In this document: positions 1 to 8,997 of the stretch, piece after piece | How positions within the stretch are numbered: position 1 is the first letter of the stretch | Layout of the letters: each line of letters starts with the position of its first letter | Assembly: GCA_047833645.1 (NCBI GenBank) | Contig: CP181259.1 | Location: forward strand, 1,054,001 to 1,118,000 | Source: Pseudolactococcus sp041800635 | GTDB taxonomy: Bacteria > Bacillota > Bacilli > Lactobacillales > Streptococcaceae | Reading direction: 5' to 3' | DNA: 64,000 bases | The notes under the pieces: generated by a model | What the model was told of the DNA's origin: nothing | What the model saw: the letters and a program-made list of their open reading frames with translations, nothing else | The model's database searches: none | Translations under genes and position numbers: made by a program

Positions 1-944
1 GTGATGAGTTTTGTCCCCACACCCCAAACATCAATTTTAGCCTTCTGCATTTTGAGATTGAGAATCGTATTTTCATCTAAGTCATTAGACGCATAGATTC
101 TCGCCTCAGTAAAGCCAGCATCATCAAGCTGCTCACGGACTTTTTTAGAAATATAAGCCATGTCACCAGAGTCGATGCGGACACCTTGAAAATTAATGCG
201 ATCGCCCATTTCTTTTGCCACTTTAATGGCTGCAGGGACACCGATTTTCAGCGTATCATAAGTATCGACTAGGAAAACACAATCTCGATGCGTTGTCGCA
301 TAGGCTTTAAATGCCTCATAGTCATTGCCATAAGCTTGGACCAGCGAGTGGGCATGGGTGCCTGACACTGGAATACCAAAGAGCTTACCTGCTCGAACGT
401 TAGAGGTCGCATCCGCACCGCCGATCACAGCAGCACGCGTCCCCCAAATCGCAGCATCCATTTCCTGGGCCCGACGTGTACCGAACTCAAGTAAAGGCGC
501 ATCGCCAATCACCGACTTGATCCGCGCCGCTTTGGTCGCGATCAGGGTTTGGAAGTTGACGATGTTGAGGATGGCTGTTTCGACCAGTTGGCATTGGGCC
601 AAGGGGCCTTCAACTTGAAGAATCGGCTCGTTAGCGAAAACGAGATCTCCCTCCTGTGCCGATCTTACGTCACAAGTAAAGCGTAAGTCAGCGAGGTAAG
701 CTAAAAAGTTTTCAGGATAGCCCAGCTCTCGCAAATAAGCGATGTCATCCGCATCGAAATGGAGGTCTCGCAAATAGCCAACGACCCGCTCCAAACCTGC
801 AAAAACCGCATAGCCATTTTTAAAGGGCATATCTCGGAAGTAAACTTCAAATACTGAATTGCGCTCAGAAATCCCTTGTTCAAAATAAACCTGCATCATG
901 TTAATTTGATAGAGATCGGTATGTAACACTAAATTATCTGTCAT
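1..944 (-). CDS. pncB: Nicotinate phosphoribosyltransferase (3' end outside window)
   Basis: Partial gene: the reading frame is open from the ATG at 944 to the window edge, about 314 codons. The translation starts MTDNLVLHTDLYQINMMQ and contains LEFGTRRAQ, a GGADATSN stretch, SGTHAHS and RIDSGD, the phosphoribosyl-binding and active-site blocks of nicotinate phosphoribosyltransferase. The enzyme joins nicotinate to PRPP in cytoplasmic NAD salvage; the histidine in GTHAHS is where the family is autophosphorylated. The start lies 4 bases after the mtnN stop, so it is probably the last visible gene of a glmU-nudix-macP-mtnN-pncB cluster and translationally coupled, because only a weak ribosome binding site is seen. 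In related genomes nadE often follows, which cannot be checked here. Confidence 0.93.
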   Translation of the reverse strand, partial: MTDNLVLHTDLYQINMMQVYFEQGISERNSVFEVYFRDMPFKNGYAVFAGLERVVGYLRDLHFDADDIAYLRELGYPENFLAYLADLRFTCDVRSAQEGDLVFANEPILQVEGPLAQCQLVETAILNIVNFQTLIATKAARIKSVIGDAPLLEFGTRRAQEMDAAIWGTRAAVIGGADATSNVRAGKLFGIPVSGTHAHSLVQAYGNDYEAFKAYATTHRDCVFLVDTYDTLKIGVPAAIKVAKEMGDRINFQGVRIDSGDMAYISKKVREQLDDAGFTEARIYASNDLDENTILNLKMQKAKIDVWGVGTKLI

Positions 945-948
945 TTTT

Positions 949-1629
949 TTACACCATTGTTTCCAACATTTTGATCAATGTCGCAGCAGATTTTTCACCG
1001 GCCTGGACAATAAAGGCATCAAAACTATCAGCCGCCTGACCATCTGCCGTGTCTGAAAGACTTCGAATCACAACAAATGGTTTGCCGAGTGCTGTCGCTG
1101 CCTGGGCAATCGATGCCCCTTCCATCTCGACCGCAAGCACATCTGGAAAATGCGCTTTGATTGCTAACTGCTGTGTTTTGGACGAGATAAAGGAGTCAGA
1201 TGAGGTAATCAAACCAACCCGTACTTCAGGTGCCGCTTTCTTCAGCTCTGAGACGAAGTAGGCACTACTGTGATAGTAAAGTTCCTGCCCCGCCATTTGC
1301 CCAAAGTCATAGCCAAAAGCCGTCACATCGACATCGTGATAGGCTAGTTTGTCCGCAATCACAACATCACCAACTGCTAGACCCGCACCAACACCACCAG
1401 CGGAGCCACTGTTAATGATGCCATCGACTGCAAATAAGTCAACCAGCAAGCTAACGGCAATCGCGCTCATCACTTTCCCGATTCCTGACTTGACTAGGAC
1501 AACATCATGTCGCCCGATAATTCCTGTGTAAAATATAAACCCATGATGACTGGCTTTTTCGGAATGTTGTAGCGTTTCTGCTAGGATTTTCAATTCCTCA
1601 TCCATGGCTGCAATAATGCCTATTTTCAT
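949..1629 (-). CDS. mtnN: 5'-methylthioadenosine/S-adenosylhomocysteine nucleosidase
   Basis: The product is 226 aa. It starts MKIGIIAAMDEELKIL and carries the nucleoside phosphorylase fold signatures SGSAGG (about residues 74-79) and VEMEGASIAQ (about 170-179), whose Met-Glu binds ribose, plus the catalytic Asp in RSLSDTADG. MtnN cleaves adenine from MTA and SAH in the activated methyl cycle and yields S-ribosylhomocysteine, the substrate of LuxS. The ATG at 1629 matches the usual family N-terminus; a GTG six bases upstream (1635) is in frame and possible. Gene order glmU-nudix-macP-mtnN is the same as in streptococci. Confidence 0.96.
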   Translation of the reverse strand: MKIGIIAAMDEELKILAETLQHSEKASHHGFIFYTGIIGRHDVVLVKSGIGKVMSAIAVSLLVDLFAVDGIINSGSAGGVGAGLAVGDVVIADKLAYHDVDVTAFGYDFGQMAGQELYYHSSAYFVSELKKAAPEVRVGLITSSDSFISSKTQQLAIKAHFPDVLAVEMEGASIAQAATALGKPFVVIRSLSDTADGQAADSFDAFIVQAGEKSAATLIKMLETMV

Positions 1630-1694
1630 CTTCACTCACTTTCTGGTCTGTCTGTTTGATTTTGTCAATTAACAATTCTCATCAGACAACTTTG

Positions 1695-1967
1695 TTAAAA
1701 TTTAAAAACGATCACCGTGATAATAATCAGTAAAACGACTAAAATCACGATAGATTTCGTGATTTTCTTCCCCCGCGCTTCTCTTTTTTGAGATTCGATG
1801 CGGCGGCTTTTATAAACTGAATTCTTTTCCAGTTTCGCTTTTTGTGGCGCAAATTGTTTGATCAACTGGGTGTCATCTTGTCTGGCTTGCGCGATTTCTC
1901 GCTCCAAACGTTCTTTCTCCCGTGCCGCTTGCTGGATCATCTCATCGGTTAATAAGGGTTTAGGCAT
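1695..1967 (-). CDS. macP: MacP-like PBP2a cofactor, single-pass membrane protein
   Basis: A 90-aa protein with a charged cytoplasmic N-terminal part, beginning MPKPLLTDEMIQQAAREKE, and one C-terminal membrane helix (about residues 70-88, rich in Ile/Val/Leu) ending KFK-F. The opening KPLLTDEMI block and the topology resemble pneumococcal MacP, the membrane-anchored phosphoprotein that activates the class A penicillin-binding protein PBP2a. The location between a NUDIX gene and mtnN is the position of macP in Streptococcus pneumoniae, which I recall as established knowledge. The start overlaps the NUDIX gene by 8 bases. The name rests on context and the N-terminal motif, not on an alignment. 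Confidence 0.72.
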   Translation of the reverse strand: MPKPLLTDEMIQQAAREKERLEREIAQARQDDTQLIKQFAPQKAKLEKNSVYKSRRIESQKREARGKKITKSIVILVVLLIIITVIVFKF

Positions 1968-2523
1968 TCGATTCTAGCTCCCAATACTGAATGGCCATGA
2001 TCGTTTTGGCATCCTGAATCTCACCATTTTGGATGAGTGCTTTTGCTTCAGCCAAAGTCACTTCATGGCGTTCCAAGACCTCATCATCATCATGAGGTCT
2101 TGGTTGCTCGACTTGTCTTAAATTATCGGCCTGATAAAGGTAAATTTTCTCACTACAAAAACCGGGCGCTGTATAAAATTCAGCGATTTTCTTAACGGAT
2201 TCGGTCGTCATCCCTGTTTCTTCTTCTAATTCACGCAACATGGCCGCTTGAGGATCGGCATTTTCACCTTTTTCAAGTTTACCTGCAGGAATTTCATAAA
2301 TGACTTCTTCCAAAGCCTTACGAAATTGACGAACCAAAATCATTTTTTGCTCTGGGGTGATAGCTAATACGGCAACGCCCCCGTTATGAAAAATAAGCTC
2401 TCGCTTGGCAAGTCCCAAATCTCCTGGCAAAGCAACCGTGTCCAATTTGACATCAATCACTTGGCCTTTAAAAATCGTTTCTCGACTTAACGTTTTTTCT
2501 TCAAAATCTTCAAACTGCATCAT
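1960..2523 (-). CDS. nudF: NUDIX hydrolase, ADP-ribose pyrophosphatase type
   Basis: A 187-aa NUDIX protein. The NUDIX box runs from about residue 91 (GKLEKGENAD) to 116 (REL-EEE-TG), including the REXXEE core, and is followed by FYTAPGFCSEKIYLY, the ADP-ribose pyrophosphatase hallmark with Pro downstream of the box. It should split ADP-ribose into AMP and ribose 5-phosphate in the cytoplasm. The start has two adjacent ATG codons (2523 and 2520) behind an AGGGG sequence. It ends inside macP (8-base overlap) and lies 77 bases after glmU, in the conserved streptococcal order. Confidence 0.9.
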   Translation of the reverse strand: MMQFEDFEEKTLSRETIFKGQVIDVKLDTVALPGDLGLAKRELIFHNGGVAVLAITPEQKMILVRQFRKALEEVIYEIPAGKLEKGENADPQAAMLRELEEETGMTTESVKKIAEFYTAPGFCSEKIYLYQADNLRQVEQPRPHDDDEVLERHEVTLAEAKALIQNGEIQDAKTIMAIQYWELESNA

Positions 2524-2600
2524 TGTATAATCCCCTATTGCCCCTATTTTCCCCGTTTACATTTTTTAACTTACTTGATCTCTTTTTTGAACTAAAGCGA

Positions 2601-3974
2601 TCAAAGTTCGTGATAACTTGGCATGAGTTTCGCGCGGCCAGCTTTATTAACTTGGCGGGCACGACCGAAGGCCATCTCGTCTTCATGGACATCATCCGTA
2701 ATGACAGAGCCCGCTGTCGTAATGGCATTTCTACCGATAGCAATCGGTGCAATCAAGCTTGAATTGCTACCGATAAAGGCATAATCTTCAATCTCTGTCT
2801 TAAATTTATTTTTACCATCATAGTTGACCGTGATCGTTCCCGCACCAAAGTTAACGTGTTCACCGACCATAGCATTACCGATATAAGTCAAATGACCTGC
2901 CTTAGTCCCAACGCCAAGTGTAGAGGCTTTGACTTCGACAAAATTACCGATATGAACATTTTCATGCAAGATGGTTTCTGGACGCAAGTGCGCGTATGGT
3001 CCAACATTGGCACCTGGTTCAAGGACAGAAAACTCAACTGTTGAGTTACGGACTTCTGTATTGTGGTGTAATCTAGAGCTTTCAATCCGGCTACCAGATG
3101 TGATGCGGACCCCCTGACTGATGACCGTTTGACCTTTAATCACAACATTAGGCTCAATAACTGTGTCTTCACCGATTTCGACATCCGCGTCGATATAAGT
3201 CGTTGCTGGATCAATCAAAGTCACCCCATTTAACATGTGCTGCGTATTAATCCGCTCTCGCATGATTTTTTCAGCCTGTGCTAATGCCACACGGTCATTG
3301 ACCCCGATGGATTCGTTAAAGTCATCTAAAACAAAGGCTGAGACTTTTTTGGCATCATCTTTGAAAATTTCGATGACGTCTGTCAGATAGTATTCACCTT
3401 GGGCATTATCTGTTGTGATGTTGCTGAGGGCTTCAAAGAGCGCACGGTTGTCAAAGATATAAGTCCCAGTATTGATTTCCTGAACAGATTTTTCAAAGTC
3501 ATTGGCATCTTTTTGCTCAACGATTTTGGCCACATGACCATCTTCTCTGATGATCCGACCATAACCTGTCGGATCGTCGGCAATGGCTGTCAAAATCGTC
3601 GCTGTCGCTTTCTCAGCTTGATGGTAGGCGAATAACTCTGCCAAGGTTTCCGGACGGATTAAGGGCGTGTCACCAGCGATGACGAGCGTCATCCCGTGCA
3701 GATTTTTAAGCAAGGGCTCAGCGATTTTGACCGCGTGACCCGTGCCCAACTGCTCCTCTTGTTTGACATAAGCGACATGCTCAGGCAAGGTACCTAAGAC
3801 CTCTGTTGACCCATGTCCCACGATGGCAATCGTTTTTTCAGGCGCAATAGCACTCGTCGCCGCAACCACGTGGGCCAACATCGTTTTCCCAGCAACTTCA
3901 TGCAAGACCTTTGGTCGGTCAGATTTCATCCGCGTCCCTTTGCCGGCAGCTAAAATAATGGCGTATTTATTCAT
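2601..3974 (-). CDS. glmU: Bifunctional UDP-N-acetylglucosamine pyrophosphorylase / GlcN-1-P acetyltransferase
   Basis: A 457-aa enzyme making UDP-GlcNAc for peptidoglycan and wall polymers. The N-terminal uridylyltransferase domain begins MNKYAIILAAGKGTRMKSD (nucleotide-binding loop LAAGKGTRM) and includes EINTGTY. The C-terminal acetyltransferase is a left-handed beta-helix of hexapeptide repeats with NFVEVK, TYIGNA and FGAGTITVNYDGKNK. I chose the ATG at 3974, which gives the family N-terminus and has AAAGGAG 10 bases upstream; a GTG two codons earlier is an alternative. It is the first gene of the minus-strand cluster and has a promoter at 4072-4100. Confidence 0.97.
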   Translation of the reverse strand: MNKYAIILAAGKGTRMKSDRPKVLHEVAGKTMLAHVVAATSAIAPEKTIAIVGHGSTEVLGTLPEHVAYVKQEEQLGTGHAVKIAEPLLKNLHGMTLVIAGDTPLIRPETLAELFAYHQAEKATATILTAIADDPTGYGRIIREDGHVAKIVEQKDANDFEKSVQEINTGTYIFDNRALFEALSNITTDNAQGEYYLTDVIEIFKDDAKKVSAFVLDDFNESIGVNDRVALAQAEKIMRERINTQHMLNGVTLIDPATTYIDADVEIGEDTVIEPNVVIKGQTVISQGVRITSGSRIESSRLHHNTEVRNSTVEFSVLEPGANVGPYAHLRPETILHENVHIGNFVEVKASTLGVGTKAGHLTYIGNAMVGEHVNFGAGTITVNYDGKNKFKTEIEDYAFIGSNSSLIAPIAIGRNAITTAGSVITDDVHEDEMAFGRARQVNKAGRAKLMPSYHEL

Positions 3975-4071
3975 GTTCACATCGCTCCTTTTAATCATCA
4001 GAACCACAGTTCCGTACTATATTTCCGTTTTGTCGACCCAAGATCGCCTAACGCACAAAAACCTTAAGCCT

Positions 4072-4100
4072 ATTATACCAATAAACTTGACTTTTGTCTT
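4072..4100 (-). promoter_or_regulatory. Promoter of glmU
   Basis: On the minus strand a TATAAT box (4072-4077) is preceded by TGG, giving an extended -10. A weak -35 box AAGACA (4095-4100) lies 17 bases upstream. It starts transcription about 95 bases before glmU. Confidence 0.6.
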
Positions 4101-4200
4101 AAATGATGCGGTTCTAAGCCCTTTCCAGCGGATTTTGACCTAAACTAACCGCGCATTTGCCGAATTTTCTGAGCGCAACTCGCGACATTCGACAGATTTA

Positions 4201-4209
4201 TGGTAAAAT
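4201..4209 (+). promoter_or_regulatory. Extended -10 promoter of proC
   Basis: TGGTAAAAT (TG at 4201-4202, TAAAAT at 4204-4209) forms an extended -10 box 33 bases before the proC ATG. No good -35 box is visible. Confidence 0.5.
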
Positions 4210-4242
4210 GAAGAAAATAAACAGACATATAAGGAGTCACTC

Positions 4243-5022
4243 ATGACAAAGATTGGTTTTATCGGCGCGGGAAAAATGGCATCAGCGATTATTAAAGGAC
4301 TGAATCAGGAGCAATTCAGTGTTCAGATCTCAGGCCGCAATTTTGAGGAATCACAAGAGACTGCCCAAGCACTTGGCGTCAGTCCAGCGGCGAGTCACGC
4401 AGACTTAATTCAAGATTCAGACATCATCGTTTTAGCCGTCAAACCTTATGTGGTCGCAGATATTTTATCTGAACACCAAATTGAGAAACCGATTGTTTCT
4501 ATTGCTGCAGGCATTACCTTAGCTGACCTCACTGCTATGACAAATAAGACACAAGCCATTGTCAGAATCATGCCCAATATCAATGCTACCATTCAGAAAT
4601 CAACCACAGGCATCGTCAGAAATGCCTATGTTTCAGACGAGGTTTTCGACACTGTCAAAGCGATTTTTGAAAGTGTCGGCAGCGTTCATGAACTGGCTGA
4701 AAAAGATTTCGGGACCTTCACCGCCTTGGCTGGTAGCTCACCTGCCTATATCTATATGTTCATCGATGCCATGAGCCGTGCCGGTGTCTTACACGGTATG
4801 CCAAAAGATGTCAGCACCAAAATCGTCGCTGAAACCGTCCTCGCCAGTGCTGAAATGATTCTCAAGTCTAACGAGAATCCTTGGACCTTGGTTGACAACG
4901 TTTCAAGTCCAGGCGGCACAACCGTCGCCGGTGTGGTCAGCTTGGAGCAAAATAACTTTGTTGCCACAGTGATTGACGCCATGACGGCGACGATTGAGAA
5001 GAACAATACGATGAATCAATAA
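4243..5022 (+). CDS. proC: Pyrroline-5-carboxylate reductase
   Basis: A 259-aa enzyme for the last step of proline synthesis (NAD(P)H reduction of pyrroline-5-carboxylate). The Rossmann nucleotide-binding motif is at the N-terminus, IGFIGAGKMASAIIKG. The C-terminal signature covers GSSPAYIYMFIDAM and the SPGGTT loop at about residue 222. AAGGAG lies 8 bases before the ATG. It is transcribed alone, divergently from glmU, and ends at a strong terminator shared with kdgK on the other strand. Confidence 0.96.
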   Translation: MTKIGFIGAGKMASAIIKGLNQEQFSVQISGRNFEESQETAQALGVSPAASHADLIQDSDIIVLAVKPYVVADILSEHQIEKPIVSIAAGITLADLTAMTNKTQAIVRIMPNINATIQKSTTGIVRNAYVSDEVFDTVKAIFESVGSVHELAEKDFGTFTALAGSSPAYIYMFIDAMSRAGVLHGMPKDVSTKIVAETVLASAEMILKSNENPWTLVDNVSSPGGTTVAGVVSLEQNNFVATVIDAMTATIEKNNTMNQ

Positions 5023-5051
5023 GTCCTTGCCTTTCATCCTGCAATTCCTAT

Positions 5052-5092
5052 CAAAAAGAACATTGACTCGCAACGAATCAATGTTCTTTTTG
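5052..5092. terminator. Bidirectional terminator between proC and kdgK
   Basis: A perfect 15-bp stem (5052-5066 with 5078-5092) with an 11-base loop. The stem ends in A runs on one side and T runs on the other, so it works on both strands for the convergent proC and kdgK genes. Confidence 0.9.
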
Positions 5093-5115
5093 ACTTTTCA
5101 TCAATTCATTCATAA

Positions 5116-6129
5116 CTAACGGTCAATCTGACTGGAGGCTTGTGCCATAAAACGCAAGACGTCAGTTTCTGAAAATTGATTGGTATCACCGTATATCGTA
5201 TGTTTGAGGGTTGCTGCAGCAGTTGCAAAATTAACGATTTGTTCATCCTGCCAATCTTCAAGTAGACCATGTAAAATACCTGCTGCAAAAGCATCACCTA
5301 TCCCAACTCGATCTACAATCATATCAATCGTGTGACTGTTAGAGGCGGTCAATTTTTGCTTGCGATAAATGAAGCCTTGAAGTTGATGATGGGTCGCTGA
5401 CATGACTTGACGTTTTGTGGCATATAAAACTTGCAAATTCGGAAAAGCTGCTGTGATTTTTTGATAGCAAGTCTCTAAATCAACGTCTGCCGTTTGATCT
5501 TCAAACAAGTTCAACAAATACTTGGCATCCTTTTCACCAGCTGAACAAAAATCTACCAATGGTAAAATCTGCTGCAAATATTGACCCGCATCAGCCTGTG
5601 ACCATAATTTCGCCCGATAATTCACGTCAAAAGAAATCAAACAACCGGCTGCTTTGGCTTTTTTGATGAGTCTCTTAGTCAACTCTTGCCACGGTTGAGA
5701 CAAAGCAGGTGTGATACCTGAAATATGGCAAAGTGTTTTTCCTTTAAACATCTCTTCTGCTGCCCAAATGTCAGTCGTCAGAGCCGAAAAAGCCGAATAG
5801 GCTCGATCATAAATCACCTGAGATGCCCGCTGTGCAACGCCTGATGTGAGATAATAAGTCCCTAAACGAGCCATTTCATCATCAGAAAACTTCAGATAAT
5901 CTGTCCCAACGCCATATTTCTGTAAATGTTGTTTGACACCCAGTCCCAGAGCATTTTCAGGTAGACAACTAGCAAAATAAGCCGAATGTCCAAAATTTGC
6001 TAGAGAAATCGCGACATTTGCTTCACCACCACCGTAATGGGCCGAAAGTGTTGGTGTATCTGATAAAAGCTGACCTTGTGGCGTTGACAAACGCAACATG
6101 ATTTCGCCTAATGTTATGACTTCATGCAT
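5116..6129 (-). CDS. kdgK: 2-keto-3-deoxygluconate kinase (PfkB family)
   Basis: A 337-aa PfkB-family sugar kinase. MHEVITLGEIMLRLSTP and the GGGEANVAISLANFG substrate-binding segment (about residues 33-48) match KDG kinases, and the C-terminal anion-hole motif reads RVGIGDAFAAGIL, with the catalytic Asp in GIGDAF. It phosphorylates 2-keto-3-deoxygluconate to KDPG. The ATG at 6129 overlaps the stop of the aldolase gene (TGATG), which argues for translational coupling; a GTG one codon earlier is possible. It is the last gene of the sugar operon and is intact, unlike the genes at the front. Confidence 0.9.
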   Translation of the reverse strand: MHEVITLGEIMLRLSTPQGQLLSDTPTLSAHYGGGEANVAISLANFGHSAYFASCLPENALGLGVKQHLQKYGVGTDYLKFSDDEMARLGTYYLTSGVAQRASQVIYDRAYSAFSALTTDIWAAEEMFKGKTLCHISGITPALSQPWQELTKRLIKKAKAAGCLISFDVNYRAKLWSQADAGQYLQQILPLVDFCSAGEKDAKYLLNLFEDQTADVDLETCYQKITAAFPNLQVLYATKRQVMSATHHQLQGFIYRKQKLTASNSHTIDMIVDRVGIGDAFAAGILHGLLEDWQDEQIVNFATAAATLKHTIYGDTNQFSETDVLRFMAQASSQIDR

Positions 6130-6782
6130 CACAAACTGCCCTCAGAAATCGCTGCAAAACGTTCGGCATACTGCTTAGCAACTGCTGTTACAGCTCCAAA
6201 GTCGCCTGTCGCTGCTGGTGCTAAGAGATTCCCTCCAACACCGACTGCAACAACGCCAGCCTTAAACCATTCTGCCATGTTATCAAGTGAAACGCCACCT
6301 GTTGGCATCAAATTAAGCTGAGGCATGGGGGCCTTAAAACCACTAATAATGGATGGCCTATAGGCGTTGCCAGAAAAAAGTTTAATTATATCAACACCCG
6401 ATTTCAGCGCTGTTTTCATTTCAGTCATCGTCATGCACCCTGGTAAATAGGGAATCTGATAAAGGTTACAGAGTTCGGCTGTTTCACGATCAAAGGTTGG
6501 ACTAACGATGAAATCTGCTCCTGCCATTATCGCAAGTCGTGCTGTGACAGCATCTAAGACCGTTCCCGCACCGATAACGACTTTTGCATTATCTTGGTAT
6601 TTGTCAGCCAATTCAGCAATGACTTGGTCAGCCTGTGGCACAGTAAATGTTATTTCTAGTCCTGTCACACCACCTGCGACAAGTGCGTCACTGGCTTGAA
6701 TCGCTTCTGCTTTCGTTGCACCACGAACGACTGCAATCACACCAACCGCTTTTAATTGCTTTAATATTGTTAATTTTTTCAT
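6129..6782 (-). CDS. eda: 2-dehydro-3-deoxy-phosphogluconate (KDPG) aldolase
   Basis: A 217-aa class I aldolase of the KDPG/KHG family. Visible motifs are GVIAVVRG near the N-terminus, LEITFTVP, GAGTVLD, PGCMTMTEM and the Schiff-base lysine in DIIKLFSG, followed by MPTGGVS, the phosphate-binding loop. It splits KDPG into pyruvate and glyceraldehyde 3-phosphate. I use the ATG at 6782, which gives the family start MKKLTILKQLK and has an AGGA box just upstream inside the end of the dehydratase gene. It overlaps kdgK by one base and follows the dehydratase by 7 bases. Confidence 0.93.
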   Translation of the reverse strand: MKKLTILKQLKAVGVIAVVRGATKAEAIQASDALVAGGVTGLEITFTVPQADQVIAELADKYQDNAKVVIGAGTVLDAVTARLAIMAGADFIVSPTFDRETAELCNLYQIPYLPGCMTMTEMKTALKSGVDIIKLFSGNAYRPSIISGFKAPMPQLNLMPTGGVSLDNMAEWFKAGVVAVGVGGNLLAPAATGDFGAVTAVAKQYAERFAAISEGSL

Positions 6783-6789
6783 CCTATTC

Positions 6790-8509
6790 CTATTCCATGT
6801 AACCGCCACGCATCGGTGACACAGCTTTTTCTGAAAACTGTTTCAAGACACCTGCTTCAAATTGCCGTTTTTTCGGTTGCCAATTCGCTCGACGTTTTTC
6901 TAAAATTTCTGCAATCTCACAAGGCGTTTTCAACTCACCTGCTACCCCGACAATTGCAAGTTCACGATTAGGAATGCTCAAGCGAATCAAATCCCCTTCA
7001 CAGACTAAAGCAATTGGACCACCTTCAGCTGCTTCTGGTGAGATATGACCGATGGCTGGTCCTTTTGATGCGCCAGAAAATCGACCGTCTGTTAGTAGCG
7101 CAATCGTCGTGCCTAAACGCTCATCAGATGCAATTGCCTCTGTTGTATAGAACATTTCTGGCATACCACTTCCTTTGGGTCCTTCATATCTGATAATCAC
7201 CGCATCGCCTGGATTGATTTTTCCCGTTAAGACAGCATCAATTGCTGATTCTTCCGAATCAAATGGTCGTGCGCTCAAAGTTGCCTCAAACATTTCCTTC
7301 GGAATCGCTGTATGTTTGGCGACTGCACCATCAGGTGCTAAATTACCTTTCAAGATAGAAATACTTCCGTCACGACCCATTGGATGCTCACCATCTCTGA
7401 TGATATCTGTCCATTTAGCACCCCATTTTTCAAGGCTTTGACCACATTTTTCATAGTAGCCATTGGCTTTTAGTTCAGCTAAATTTTCACCTAATGTTTT
7501 ACCTGTGACCGTCATCACATCTAAATGCAAGCGATCTTTAATCTGTTCCATCACACGCGGCACACCACCTGCATAATAGAAAAACTGTGCAGGCCAGTCG
7601 CCACTTGGTCGAATATTTAAAAGATATTTTGCTCCCCGATGCATGGCATCAAACCGTTCTGCTGAGATTGACAAGCCAAATTCTTTGGCAATGGTTGGAA
7701 TATGCAAGAGAGAATTTGTCGACCCAGAAATCGCTGCATGGACCATGATGGCATTTTCAAACGATTTTTCAGTCACGATATCACGCGCTTTCAAACCACT
7801 GTAAACAAGTGCTACCGCACGTTCTCCTGCTTTTTCTGCAAAATCACGCAAATCGTCACTCGTTGCCGGTAAAACAGATGTCCCAGGCAACATCAAGCCC
7901 AAAGCTTCAGCGACAATCTGCATGGTTGATGCCGTTCCCATAAAGGAACAAGCGCCACAAGAAGGACAAGCATTTTGCTTATAATAATCGAGCTTTTCTT
8001 CTGATAGGTCACCACGCTTTTGCATGGCACTATACATCCCAATCTGTTCCAAAGTCAGCAAGTCAGGTCCAGCATCCATGACACCACCTGTTACCATAAT
8101 TGATGGCAGGTTCAAGCTTCCAATTGCCATCAAATGAGCTGGCACACTTTTATCACAACTGGCGATGAAAACACCCGCATCAAAAAGGCGTTGCTTTCGC
8201 ATGAATTTCAATCATATTTGCCATCATATCACGCGATGGTAGAGAATAATTAATCCCATCATGGCCTTGAGCCTGTCCATCACAAATATCCGTACAAAAA
8301 TATCTTGCGCCAAATCCGCCAGCTTTTTGGATACCCGTTCGAGATTTTTCAACAAAATCCATCAAATGGGCACTTCCCGGATGGCTGTCACCAAAAGAAC
8401 TTTCGATGATAATTTGTGGTTTGGCTAAATCTGCTAACTGCCAGCCTGCACCATGTCGAAGGGGATCCATTTCAGGTGCGATTTTTCTGATTTCTTGACT
8501 TTTTAACAT
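6790..8509 (-). pseudogene. IlvD/Edd-family sugar-acid dehydratase, frameshifted
   Basis: Two overlapping frames give one protein. The first (8509 to 8180) starts MLKSQEIRKIAPEMDPLR and covers CDGQAQGHDGINYSLPSRDMM; the second (through 6790) continues FDAGVFIASCDKSVPAHL and NACPSCGACSFMGTA with the Fe-S cysteines, then GRFSGASKGPAIGH. Removing one T from the T5 run (AAAAA at 8182-8186 on the plus strand) restores an uninterrupted protein of about 572 aa, the normal family length. The family dehydrates sugar acids (for example gluconate, xylonate, 6-phosphogluconate) or dihydroxy acids. Next to KDG kinase and KDPG aldolase, gluconate or a similar aldonate is the likely substrate. The lesion is either real decay or a homopolymer sequencing error. 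Confidence 0.85.
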
Positions 8510-8512
8510 GGT

Positions 8513-8983
8513 TTAACTTTCTATTTGTCCGATAATTTCTTTCGCATTAAAATGCTCAAAAGAAAATTTAAGCTTGTATTTATCAGCTAATTCTGGAAAG
8601 AGAATCATCGTCGTCACTTCTTTACCTTGACTTTTGAGGTAGTCAAAATCAACAATTGCAAGCAAAGTCTCTGCTGTGACTTTATCCCCTACTTTAACCT
8701 TCAACTCAAAGCCTTTCCCCTCTAATTCAACCGTATCAATGCCGATATGAATGAGCGTTTTCACCCCTTTTTGATTAATGACGATGGCGTGTTTCGTTGG
8801 AAAAATACTTTCAATGACACCTGACATCGGTGCATAGATTTCTTGAGTTTCTGGTACAATTGCAAAGCCATCACCCATTATTTTTTGTGAAAAAACAGGA
8901 TCATTAACTTTTTCTAGTACAATGACTTGCCCTGTCGTACTGGCATGAATAGTGATTTGTTTCTTTCTACTGAATAACGCCAT
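8513..8983 (-). CDS. PTS EIIA component, glucose family (Crr-like)
   Basis: A 156-aa single-domain EIIA of the glucose/beta-glucoside superfamily. It shows TGQVIVLEKVNDPVFSQKIM, GDGFAIVP, TKHAIVI with the first His and LIHIGIDTVELEG with the phospho-accepting second His. It carries phosphate from HPr to the EIIB domain. The ATG at 8983 has AGAGGA six bases upstream. In many beta-glucoside transporters EIIA is fused behind EIIBC; here it is a separate gene, placed after the GH1 gene and 3 bases before the dehydratase. It is intact, but its partner EIIBC is broken. Confidence 0.9.
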   Translation of the reverse strand: MALFSRKKQITIHASTTGQVIVLEKVNDPVFSQKIMGDGFAIVPETQEIYAPMSGVIESIFPTKHAIVINQKGVKTLIHIGIDTVELEGKGFELKVKVGDKVTAETLLAIVDFDYLKSQGKEVTTMILFPELADKYKLKFSFEHFNAKEIIGQIES

Positions 8984-8997
8984 CTCTGTCCTCTTAT

